Below, one piece after another: positions 23,181-29,988 of a DNA stretch of 42,194 nucleotides. Source of the stretch: Anaerolineae bacterium (lineage in GTDB: Bacteria; Chloroflexota; Anaerolineae; JAFGEY01); contig JAFGEY010000188.1 in NCBI GenBank assembly GCA_016931365.1, forward strand, positions 1 through 42,194, written 5' to 3'. Each line of letters starts with the position of its first letter. Within the stretch, counting starts at the first letter, position 1. Position numbers and translations under genes: made by a program. Under the pieces are notes generated by a model. It did no database searches and had not been told where the DNA came from. It saw nothing but the letters and a program-made list of their open reading frames with translations.

Positions 23181-24902
23181 TTAATTCAAATCAATCTTGG
23201 CGCCCTTGACCGCGACGTTGCCGTTCGCGCTGATCTCCAGGTTGCTGCCGGCCTGGATGGTCAACGCCTGCTGGGCTTCGATCTTGAGATCGCCTTTGCA
23301 ATTTAACGTTACAGAACCATCCTGGTCGTTCAATGTGAGCGCGATGCCGCCCTGGGTCTTGAGTTCGACCAGCGTGTTCTCGTCGTCCAGCAGCAGCGAA
23401 TGGCCGCCTGCCGTTTCCAGCCGCACCTGCGCGCCGCTGTCGTCGACAAAGGTCAGGGCGTGGCCCTGGCGCGTCTTGAAGGCGCGCGTGCGCACCTTGC
23501 CATCCTTCACCGCTTCCTGAAGGGGCAACGTTGGCTTGTCCACACCGTTCCACAGGCTGCCGATCACCAGGGGGCGGTTGACGTCGCCATGCTCAAAGGC
23601 TACCAGCACTTCGTCGTTGACTTCGGGCAGGCAGTACAGGCCGCGCCCGTTCCCCGCGCCGACGCCGAGCACCCGCGCCCAGCCGCTTTCCACGTCGCCG
23701 GACAGCCAGGGATACTTGAGCTTGACCCGCCCTTGATCCTGGTCGTCCTTGTTGTTGGTGACGATGGCCGTGACGACGTTGCCCCAGGCGCCGCCCCCCG
23801 CTGCCTGGCCCGCGTCGGGATCGTCGGCGAGCAGACGGCGCAGCGTGTCAGGCCGGCGGCCATGCACTTTGAACTCGGTGATATATTCGCCCTGCGCGCT
23901 GTAAATGTGAGTGGCCGAAGTGACAAAATACTTGCCGCTCAATTTGTCGCCCAGGGCTTTGAGCTGGACCACCGCGCCAGCCTTGAGCGCGGGCAGACCG
24001 GCGCAGCGACCTTCTGCCTCGATGAAACCGCCGCAGATCTCATCATAGAGGGACTGGGCCACCGCATCGGCCTCGGCCTGACTGCTCACCGGCCGGTTAA
24101 CGACAATGCGCCGCCCGGCGCCAAAAGCTTCGGAGGCCGCGGAGGCGCCGGACCTGGACTCGCCGATTTCAGGCGCGGCGGTGCTGCGTTTGGCGCTGCC
24201 CATGATCTCGGCCTTGTTTTTGGCGTCCCAGCCCTTGACCGTCACCTCATCCACCTGCTCGATCAAGGTCAGGCGAGGGCGAAACGTCTTGAGTTGATCG
24301 CCCCATTCCAGCTCCAGCGGCGCGCCAGCCGGCTGACCGCCCGGCTCTTTGAAATAAAGCGTGCGGTCGCGGACATAGATTTCATAGCCGATACACCTGG
24401 CTCGCCCGCGCAAAAAGGCCATGTGCGTCTGGTTGTACTGGATGACGTGCTCGTACACCTGCGACGTGGCATCCACATCAGTGCGCAGACCAACCTCCTG
24501 GGCAATCTTGTTGACCAGGTCGCCGTCCGTCACCTGGGTAAAAGCGCGGCTGTGCGTGCCGCGGTGCAAGCGGTGGGAGCGATCATAGCCGCGCACCGTC
24601 AGGGCAGCGCGGGTGCCCTCGGCAAAGTCGGGTTCCAGCGCCGTGATCTCGCCTTTGATCAGCTCTTGCTCCTCTCCACCGTCTTGCGGCACCACACCGA
24701 TCTCAACCAACACGCCCAACTTGAACGGTCCGCGGTCGATCCACTCCAGGCTTTCATCGTGGACGCGGATCGCAAACATATCCGGCAGGTGTAGATTACT
24801 GTCCACCATCACGTCAATCAGGTCGTCCATCAATTGGGCGGACAGGAGATTGCCGTCAACGCGGATAAGAAAGTGATTAACTGGCTTGTCTTGTCTGGGC
24901 AT
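23181..24902 (-). CDS. VgrG/gp27-gp5-like spike (baseplate hub) protein
   Basis: A 573-aa protein. The N-terminal about 330 residues correspond to the gp27-like hub (phage late-control D fold), with H-V-I-Q-Y-N-Q-T-H-M-A-F-L. Residues about 365-450 are the gp5-like OB fold (G-R-V-K-L-K-Y-P-W-L-S-G, then G-L-Y-C-L-P-E-V-N-D-E-V-L-V-A-F-E-H-G-D). The end is a beta-helical needle with repeated T-L-N, D-L-K-I, L-T-I and N-L-E-I strands. It is the central trimeric spike onto which PAAR sits. The ATG at 24902 was chosen by family alignment (L-I-R-V-D-G); upstream codons are in a degenerate intergenic repeat. Confidence 0.93.
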   Translation of the reverse strand: MPRQDKPVNHFLIRVDGNLLSAQLMDDLIDVMVDSNLHLPDMFAIRVHDESLEWIDRGPFKLGVLVEIGVVPQDGGEEQELIKGEITALEPDFAEGTRAALTVRGYDRSHRLHRGTHSRAFTQVTDGDLVNKIAQEVGLRTDVDATSQVYEHVIQYNQTHMAFLRGRARCIGYEIYVRDRTLYFKEPGGQPAGAPLELEWGDQLKTFRPRLTLIEQVDEVTVKGWDAKNKAEIMGSAKRSTAAPEIGESRSGASAASEAFGAGRRIVVNRPVSSQAEADAVAQSLYDEICGGFIEAEGRCAGLPALKAGAVVQLKALGDKLSGKYFVTSATHIYSAQGEYITEFKVHGRRPDTLRRLLADDPDAGQAAGGGAWGNVVTAIVTNNKDDQDQGRVKLKYPWLSGDVESGWARVLGVGAGNGRGLYCLPEVNDEVLVAFEHGDVNRPLVIGSLWNGVDKPTLPLQEAVKDGKVRTRAFKTRQGHALTFVDDSGAQVRLETAGGHSLLLDDENTLVELKTQGGIALTLNDQDGSVTLNCKGDLKIEAQQALTIQAGSNLEISANGNVAVKGAKIDLN

Positions 24903-24917
24903 AAAAAACCCTGGTTT

Positions 24918-25017
24918 GCCACCGAGAGCACCGAGATATAAAGCTCCGCATAATATTCCAAGCTTCCGAAGAAAGGCAAGAATCTCTCGGATGCAGAGCA
25001 TCCGCATCCTCCGTGGC
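24918..25017. repeat. Degenerate palindromic intergenic element between spike and LysM genes
   Basis: The ends GCCACCGAG (24918-24926) and CTCCGTGGC (25009-25017) are near-perfect inverted copies, and CGGATGC-AGA-GCATCCG (24988-25004) is a perfect small hairpin. The 'CACCGAG/CACGGAG' wording resembles dispersed intergenic repeats of environmental bacterial genomes. It fills most of an unusually long gap (153 nt) in the operon. Confidence 0.5.
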
Positions 25018-25055
25018 TAAAAATGGACTTTTTTCAGCGGTCCCCTGGTGTCCGA

Positions 25056-25730
25056 TCACGTCAAAGGCGGGATGTTCAGGCTTTGCCCCGCGCGGAGGCG
25101 CGCCGGGTCGGTCAGACCGTTGGCCCGGGCGATGCGCCGCCACTCGTTGGCGTCGCCATATTCTTCAAAAGCGATCCAGTCGAGACGCTCTCCGGCGTGG
25201 ACCACGCGGACCTTGTGCGCTTCGCCGCCACCTGAGGTGGGATTCTGCTTGTCGAAATCCTCTTCATCAATCCATTGGCGCAGCGACAGGTCAACCGTCG
25301 CCCGCAGCGGCATGCCGTCGCGGTCGAACAGGGTAAATTTCTGTGTCATGTCAGTGATCACTCCGGTAAAAGTCAACCCGCCGCCCCATTCAAACACCAC
25401 CCTCGGCGGGCTGCTTTTTTGGGAGCCGCGATTCTTTTTATCCTTTTCAACCATCATCAACAGCCACAGCTTGTCGGTGTACTCGCGCACATCGGCGCCT
25501 TCGGCATCGCCGGCATAGGTGTCGAAAAAGAGTTGCAGTTTGAGCGTCTGCGGGCCACCCTGCTCAAACGTCAAACCGGGGACATTTTTGCCTTTGTTCT
25601 TGGCCTGCGTCCACTGGTTCTGCTTGGACAGCGTGTACTCGTTAGGGTTGAACATGCAGTGGACAACCTGACCGGCATCCTCTTTGTTATAGATAGCAGC
25701 AGCCATCAGGCCGCCACGGGTCATCGGCAT
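25056..25730 (-). CDS. LysM-containing CIS tube/baseplate adaptor (Afp7/gp53-like)
   Basis: A 224-aa protein. Residues about 15-160 are the 'contractile injection system tube protein' domain (F-N-P-N-E-Y-T-L-S-K, L-Q-L-F-F-D-T-Y, F-T-G-V-I-T-D-M-T-Q-K-F-T-L-F). Residues about 170-222 are a LysM-type module: H-K-V-R-V-V-H-A-G-E-R-L-D-W-I-A, ending A-G-Q-S-L-N-I-P-P. In eCIS particles this protein connects the first tube ring to the spike hub; the LysM here is structural rather than peptidoglycan-binding. GGAG lies 10 nt before the ATG at 25730; ATG codons at 25724 and 25706 are alternatives. Confidence 0.9.
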   Translation of the reverse strand: MPMTRGGLMAAAIYNKEDAGQVVHCMFNPNEYTLSKQNQWTQAKNKGKNVPGLTFEQGGPQTLKLQLFFDTYAGDAEGADVREYTDKLWLLMMVEKDKKNRGSQKSSPPRVVFEWGGGLTFTGVITDMTQKFTLFDRDGMPLRATVDLSLRQWIDEEDFDKQNPTSGGGEAHKVRVVHAGERLDWIAFEEYGDANEWRRIARANGLTDPARLRAGQSLNIPPLT

Positions 25731-25796
25731 GCTTGATCCACTCCTTGGCGATACACTGCGCGGCAGTTCTGTCGGCGGTAGAGTTCACCGCCATCG

Positions 25797-28094
25797 CTAC
25801 CGCCCACGGTCTCGCTCGCGCTCGACGGTCAGTCGGCGCCGAATGATCTGGTAGACCTGGCGCGACAGGGATTCGATGTCTTGCGCCTGACCGCGCTCTT
25901 GTTCACCGGCAGCCTGGGGAGCGGCCGCCGCCGGTTGCGCCAAAATTTCAGACGCTGTCTGAACGGTCGCCGGCGCTAACACCGGCTGAAACGCCTGCAC
26001 CAGGTCTTGCTCGTCGCGGACCGTCCGCTGGACAGTGACCGTCCCTACGGGACGGACCTGTGTGTCCGCCCATGTTGCTGCCGGCTCTGGCGGCTGCGAT
26101 CCCTCGGCGGGCGGCTCTGTGAATCGCTCCCCATGCGGTAGAAAAACCGGCAACTTGGCCGCCGGCGATGGCTGTACCATCGGCTCTTGGGGCAGTTCTT
26201 CAAGCGGCTCTTGCACCCTTTCTGGCGTAGATTTTTCGCTTGGTGCAATTTCCACCATCGGTGGTTCTTGGGCTGTCGTCACTTTTGCCGGCAGCGATTC
26301 CTTCGCCCACGATTCCAACGTCACTGATTCTGGCACCGCCAACTCTGGCGCCGCTGATTCCACCACCGGCCGAGATGGCGCTCGCACGGTGTACGAGACT
26401 TGTGCGGCGCGCGAAACCCGCGACGTCGCTCCGTCCGCAGATAAAGAAGACGGTACAGAATCCATCAGGCGGCGAGCAACAGGCCGGGGTGACAGTGTCG
26501 ACGGCGTAAATTGCACTGATGACGACGGTCCTTCAGACGGCGCGGCCGCTGCCGTCGGCCTGGCGACCAAAGGTGCTGAAGGTGCCACCTGGGGTTGCTC
26601 TAGCGTCGAGCGTGCAGCCTGAGGAAGCGCCGCTTTACCCGCAAGCGGAGAGGGCAATGCAGAACCAGCCAGGCGGCGGGCAACGGGCCGAGGCGAAGCC
26701 AATGACGGCACAGGCGGCTCCGTCTCGACCGGCTGCGGAGCGGCATCAGTCGGCAACTCAGGCATCTGCGCGTGAGCAGGTTGCTCTTCCGAGGGGCGGC
26801 GCAGCACGCGCAGTCTGCGCAGGCTGGCACGCAGCGACGCAACCAGCGGCCTGGATTTCGCTGCCACTGGCGGCACAGGCTGCGCAGACGCAGGCTGCGC
26901 AGACGCAGGCTGTTCAGACGCGGTCACTGGCGGCGACACTTGTTCTGCCGCCGACTCTGGACGTCCGGTCTCTTGCCGGTTGGGAATCCGGGGTTGATCG
27001 ACCGACGGGCGGCGTGCCTGAACACTAGATAGTGGCCGCTGTCCAGAGGGGGCGGGCAATGCTGGCGGCTGCGCAGGCGGTGCAGTATGCCGCCCAGGCT
27101 TGCGTCTGGCAATCGGGCGCACAGGCAAATCTGCCCCGCGGCGAGCGACAGGCCGGACCAAAGGCGGCGCGGCAGGCTGGACCATTTTTTGCCTAGCAGG
27201 AGCTGCCGGCTCATCGCTGCCTGGCACAGTCAACGCACCCGGCTCGGGACGTTCTGCCGGAAGCGGTGCAACATACCGCCCAGGCAACGATGTTTGAGTG
27301 CGTTCTACGACAGCCGGCTCTGGGGCGGCTGGCTCAACCACCTGGTCAGTCGCCGCCGCGCGGGACACTGGAGGTGGCAATTCGCCGGAGAATATCGGCG
27401 CGGCAGCGGGCGATGGAACAAGCCGGGATATGGCTTCTGGCATCTTTGGCACCAGCGGACGCGGCGTCGTTTCAGATACGCTACGCTGTGCGCTGGGAGC
27501 GATAGGACGAGCAACCGGCTTTGCTGCCACCTGTATACCTGTTTCTGCATCTTCTTCCGACAGAGGCTCCGCCTGTTCGAGCGGCGAAACAGGTACCGAC
27601 GGCACCGGACGGGCAGAGGTCGCAAGGGTGCCGCGCAGCGCCCACAACGCGTCCCAGGTTGCATCAATTGTTGCTGTGTCGGGCAAAGAAGCCGCCTCTC
27701 TCCCGACAGGCTCCCCAGCCGGCGCTTTTTCCAGGCCCGTTTCCGGACGTCGTTTCACCAGCGGTAGAGGCGCGGCTGGAACATTCTGCATAGCTGTTGG
27801 CATGACATGATAGGTCGGCGGGCGCAGATGGCTGATGCGGATCGGCAGCGCGCGGTCAACCTTGCGCAAGACGCCAGGTCGCACGCAGCTTTTGATGCGG
27901 CGGGCCAACCCGACACCGGGCGCAATGGCCTCCGGCGGCTGCCTGGAAACGGATTCGGGGCGATCCTGAGCAGGTACAGCCGCCTTCTCAGGCTGCGTTG
28001 TTTGTCCAGATTCCTCCGCCGATGCAAGCAGGAAGTCAGAGCCACGCAGCAAGCTACCAAATGATCGCCACAACCGCCGCACACCGTTCAACAT
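25797..28094 (-). CDS. Large disordered Pro/Ala-rich eCIS protein with C-terminal ERER motif
   Basis: A 765-aa protein of no recognised family. Almost the whole length is low-complexity Pro, Ala, Ser, Arg and Glu and is probably disordered. A short motif, R-P-(V/I)-A-R-R, recurs at least four times; two copies sit in longer related segments (S-P-R-P-V-A-R-R-L). The N-terminal 25 residues could form an amphipathic helix. The last about 28 residues look helical and share D-I-E-x5-V-Y-Q-x5-L-x2-E-R-E-R with the C-terminus of the 71-aa protein at 28702-28917. AAGGTGA precedes the ATG at 28094. It lies 29 nt from tube 2 and upstream of the LysM adaptor. It could be a tether, chaperone or unusual length regulator; function unknown. 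Confidence 0.65.
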   Translation of the reverse strand: MLNGVRRLWRSFGSLLRGSDFLLASAEESGQTTQPEKAAVPAQDRPESVSRQPPEAIAPGVGLARRIKSCVRPGVLRKVDRALPIRISHLRPPTYHVMPTAMQNVPAAPLPLVKRRPETGLEKAPAGEPVGREAASLPDTATIDATWDALWALRGTLATSARPVPSVPVSPLEQAEPLSEEDAETGIQVAAKPVARPIAPSAQRSVSETTPRPLVPKMPEAISRLVPSPAAAPIFSGELPPPVSRAAATDQVVEPAAPEPAVVERTQTSLPGRYVAPLPAERPEPGALTVPGSDEPAAPARQKMVQPAAPPLVRPVARRGADLPVRPIARRKPGRHTAPPAQPPALPAPSGQRPLSSVQARRPSVDQPRIPNRQETGRPESAAEQVSPPVTASEQPASAQPASAQPVPPVAAKSRPLVASLRASLRRLRVLRRPSEEQPAHAQMPELPTDAAPQPVETEPPVPSLASPRPVARRLAGSALPSPLAGKAALPQAARSTLEQPQVAPSAPLVARPTAAAAPSEGPSSSVQFTPSTLSPRPVARRLMDSVPSSLSADGATSRVSRAAQVSYTVRAPSRPVVESAAPELAVPESVTLESWAKESLPAKVTTAQEPPMVEIAPSEKSTPERVQEPLEELPQEPMVQPSPAAKLPVFLPHGERFTEPPAEGSQPPEPAATWADTQVRPVGTVTVQRTVRDEQDLVQAFQPVLAPATVQTASEILAQPAAAAPQAAGEQERGQAQDIESLSRQVYQIIRRRLTVERERDRGR

Positions 28095-28123
28095 CGCTCA
28101 CCTTATGTCCTGACGCTATGTGT

Positions 28124-28573
28124 TTACTGCTTACCTACGCTCATACTCTGATAAGCCAGTTCCAGCGTTTCTATGGCCACCTTGCTATCGCTGGAGACAA
28201 AATTTGGCCCCGTCCATTTGATAGGAAAGGCCTTGCCAAAATTCCAGCGCAGCACTTCTTGAGCCTGGCTGTCGTACATAACCACTGAAATATCGCGGTG
28301 ACCGTCCTGAATCTGACCCTGGGCAATGTTCATGTACCAGAGCAATAGATCGCTGGACGTGGTCACACCGCGCTTGAGAGTGATCTTGCCCATCTTGACA
28401 CGCCCCGGTATCTGGTGTACGGCACTGTTGAGGCCGCCTTCCATCTGTTGAAGGACTTCAACTTCCAGTGTGGGCAAAGTACACTCGGTAAACACGGCCT
28501 CGGTGACGCCATCGATCTGGACGGCAAATCGAAAGGCCGCATAAACTTCAGTTCGTTGGCTGCTGCCCGGCAC
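28124..28573 (-). CDS. Tail tube protein 2 (T4 gp19-like)
   Basis: A 149-aa protein of the gp19/Hcp-like inner tube family: A-F-R-F-A-V-Q-I-D-G-V near residue 12, F-T-E-C-T near residue 29, K-I-T-L-K-R-G-V near residue 63 and a late L-E-L-A-Y-Q. It differs from tube 1 and resembles the Afp5-type protein that forms the tube layer closest to the baseplate. The start is GTG at 28573, preceded by GGGAGGAAACT. A 17-bp hairpin lies between it and the preceding small gene. Confidence 0.9.
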   Translation of the reverse strand: MPGSSQRTEVYAAFRFAVQIDGVTEAVFTECTLPTLEVEVLQQMEGGLNSAVHQIPGRVKMGKITLKRGVTTSSDLLLWYMNIAQGQIQDGHRDISVVMYDSQAQEVLRWNFGKAFPIKWTGPNFVSSDSKVAIETLELAYQSMSVGKQ

Positions 28574-28605
28574 AGTTTCCTCCCAGTAATTGCTCAGTCT
28601 GCGCT

Positions 28606-28646
28606 GGTCGAGTAGGCCTCACCGCATGTGTGAGGCCTACTCGACC
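28606..28646. repeat. Perfect 17-bp stem-loop inside the eCIS operon
   Basis: The arms at 28606-28622 and 28630-28646 are exact reverse complements of 17 nt, with a 7-nt loop (CGCATGT). No T-tract follows on the minus strand, so it is not a standard terminator. It lies in the 128-nt gap between the 71-aa gene and tube 2. It may be a REP-like repeat, or stabilise or process the mRNA. Confidence 0.85.
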
Positions 28647-28701
28647 GACGCTCGCTCTTGCGGCTGAGCAGATACTCCTCCCAAACAATTAGCTGTCTCG
28701 A

Positions 28702-28917
28702 TCACCATCCGCCTCGTTCGCGCTCTAAACGCAAATCCTGGCACACAAGCTGGTAGACATAGTCGGCAATCCGTTCTATGTCAGCGGGCGTTACTTGAAA
28801 CATACCAACCAATGCCTGCTGCTGACCGGATGGCGCGGCAGGCACCGCGCCGATAACGACAGAGGGCAGAGGCCATGTAGGTTGTTCGCCTGGATGGTCG
28901 CCCGTCGGGTTATCCAT
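28702..28917 (-). CDS. Small eCIS protein with C-terminal ERER helix
   Basis: A 71-aa protein. The first 40 residues are Pro/Gly-rich. Residues about 45-71 form a predicted helix, D-I-E-R-I-A-D-Y-V-Y-Q-L-V, ending R-L-E-R-E-R-G-G-W. The same pattern ends the 765-aa protein. The ATG at 28917 overlaps the end of DUF6760 by 8 nt, indicating translational coupling; GGGGCGAG lies just upstream. Genes with this kind of C-terminal helix are, as far as I recall, usual beside eCIS tube genes, but no function is established. Confidence 0.75.
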   Translation of the reverse strand: MDNPTGDHPGEQPTWPLPSVVIGAVPAAPSGQQQALVGMFQVTPADIERIADYVYQLVCQDLRLERERGGW

Positions 28918-29137
28918 TTCTCGCCCCTTCCGGCTCGTTGAGGCGCGTGTTGATTTGCACCAACTGTTCCACCCACTGCTGCCGCTCGGCATGCTCCATG
29001 CTCAAGACTTCGTCGTAAGACCAGTGGAAGTGAAAAGCCAGAAAAGCTACCTCCTCGAAGAGCCGTTCGAGGGGGTAGCTTACGATCCCCCCAGCGGCAG
29101 CACCTCCGCTTCGAAAGCCTGTCCGCAGGCCGGACAC
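28910..29137 (-). CDS. DUF6760-family small eCIS protein
   Basis: A 75-aa protein. Its conserved part begins at residue 19: S-Y-P-L-E-R-L-F-E-E-V-A-F-L-A, then F-H-F-H-W-S-Y-D-E-V-L-S-M-E-H-x-E-R, as in DUF6760 proteins of eCIS loci. The only standard start codon in frame is GTG at 29137, giving an 18-residue Gly-rich extension that overlaps the preceding gene by 58 nt. Codons at the natural family start are ATC-GTA. It probably acts in sheath or tube assembly together with its neighbour; the role is not established. Confidence 0.8.
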   Translation of the reverse strand: MSGLRTGFRSGGAAAGGIVSYPLERLFEEVAFLAFHFHWSYDEVLSMEHAERQQWVEQLVQINTRLNEPEGARNG

Positions 29138-29448
29138 GTCACCTGGATGATGTTGGCACCCGCGTCATTGATGCTCCGGTACAGGTCTTGCAGGTAAGCC
29201 AAGTCGGCCGCGTAAAGGTTTTCGATGGTGTGCGTGGTGATAGAGGGCAGATCGCCCAGGCGGGTGATCACTCGCGCCAGCAAAATGACAGTCAGATACG
29301 CTTCGTTGGCCTTGACGCGCGGATCGCGCAGCGGGGCAATCTCGTCCATCGCCGTAGCCAGACGCATCGCTCCCTTTTTGTGTACCCGGCCATCATCATC
29401 CTCGTAGCCGCGCGGCAGTGTAAACTCGTATTCGGTACGTGCAGGCAT
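29080..29448 (-). CDS. T4-baseplate-like tail assembly protein
   Basis: A 122-aa protein resembling the phage tail assembly/T4 base plate protein family found between tube and adaptor genes in eCIS loci: F-T-L-P-R-G-Y near residue 9, G-A-M-R-L-A-T-A-M-D-E-I, V-K-A-N-E-A-Y-L-T-V-I-L-L-A-R-V-I and I-E-N-L-Y-A-A-D-L. A C-P-A-C-G pair near residue 105 could be half of a zinc site. It may be an assembly chaperone. GGAGAGGG precedes the ATG at 29448. Its 3' end overlaps the DUF6760 gene. Confidence 0.75.
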   Translation of the reverse strand: MPARTEYEFTLPRGYEDDDGRVHKKGAMRLATAMDEIAPLRDPRVKANEAYLTVILLARVITRLGDLPSITTHTIENLYAADLAYLQDLYRSINDAGANIIQVTCPACGQAFEAEVLPLGGS

Positions 29449-29464
29449 ATCCCTCTCCACTTTT

Positions 29465-29507
29465 GTAAGGACGAGGCATTCCCGTCAATGGAATATCTCG
29501 CCCCTAC
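29465..29507. repeat. Palindromic 'GTARGGRCGAG' repeat in the tube 1-downstream gap
   Basis: Imperfect 18-nt arms at 29465-29482 and 29490-29507 (14 of 18 match, the rest G/A changes that still allow G-U pairs). The arm wording is shared with the arms of the element inside the AAA+ ATPase gene (33971-34073). Confidence 0.6.
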
Positions 29508-29509
29508 TT

Positions 29510-29956
29510 TTATATATCGACGCGCTTTAGCCCTTCGTGGGTGATAACCAATTCTTCGATGCCGAACTCGTTGCTGTCAGCTTTCATGGTCGGGCCGGAA
29601 ACCTTGAGCGGCCAGGCATCGACAAAATCCCACCGGGCCATGGGTTCAAGCGACTGGTTGTACATGATCACCGAGCCGCTGTGACGGGCCTTTTCCACCT
29701 GGCCCTGAACGACCTGCTCGCGCCAGTCCCAGATGTCCATGTTGCCGGTGATGCCGCGCTTGAGGGTGATGTTCTCCCACTTGAGCCGGCCGGGGATCTT
29801 TTGGATGGACTCGCGGCCTTTTTCGTCCACGACCTTGTGCTCGATCAACTCGTGCTCCGAGCCGATGCCCGTGCACTCGGTAAAGTATCCCTTGATCATG
29901 CCCTGCACTTCGATGCCATAATGAAAACTGACTAGCGGATCCCGTGTACTTGCCAT
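29510..29956 (-). CDS. Tail tube protein 1 (T4 gp19-like)
   Basis: A 148-aa inner-tube protein: F-H-Y-G-I-E-V-Q-G near residue 11, F-T-E-C-T-G-I-G-S-E near residue 25, I-P-G-R-L-K-W-E-N-I-T-L-K-R-G near residues 54-70 and W-D-F-V-D-A-W-P near residue 108. This is the standard main tube protein that stacks into the hexameric-ring channel loaded with cargo. GGAGG precedes the ATG. It follows the sheath gene by 32 nt, the normal eCIS order. Confidence 0.94.
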   Translation of the reverse strand: MASTRDPLVSFHYGIEVQGMIKGYFTECTGIGSEHELIEHKVVDEKGRESIQKIPGRLKWENITLKRGITGNMDIWDWREQVVQGQVEKARHSGSVIMYNQSLEPMARWDFVDAWPLKVSGPTMKADSNEFGIEELVITHEGLKRVDI

Positions 29957-29988
29957 AGCTTATCCTCCTGCCAGATAAATAATCCTGA

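Noticed and set aside
23400..24794. Long plus-strand open frame of 464 codons opposite the spike gene
   Set aside because: It is an antisense shadow of high-GC coding sequence; the minus strand is clearly the VgrG-like spike.
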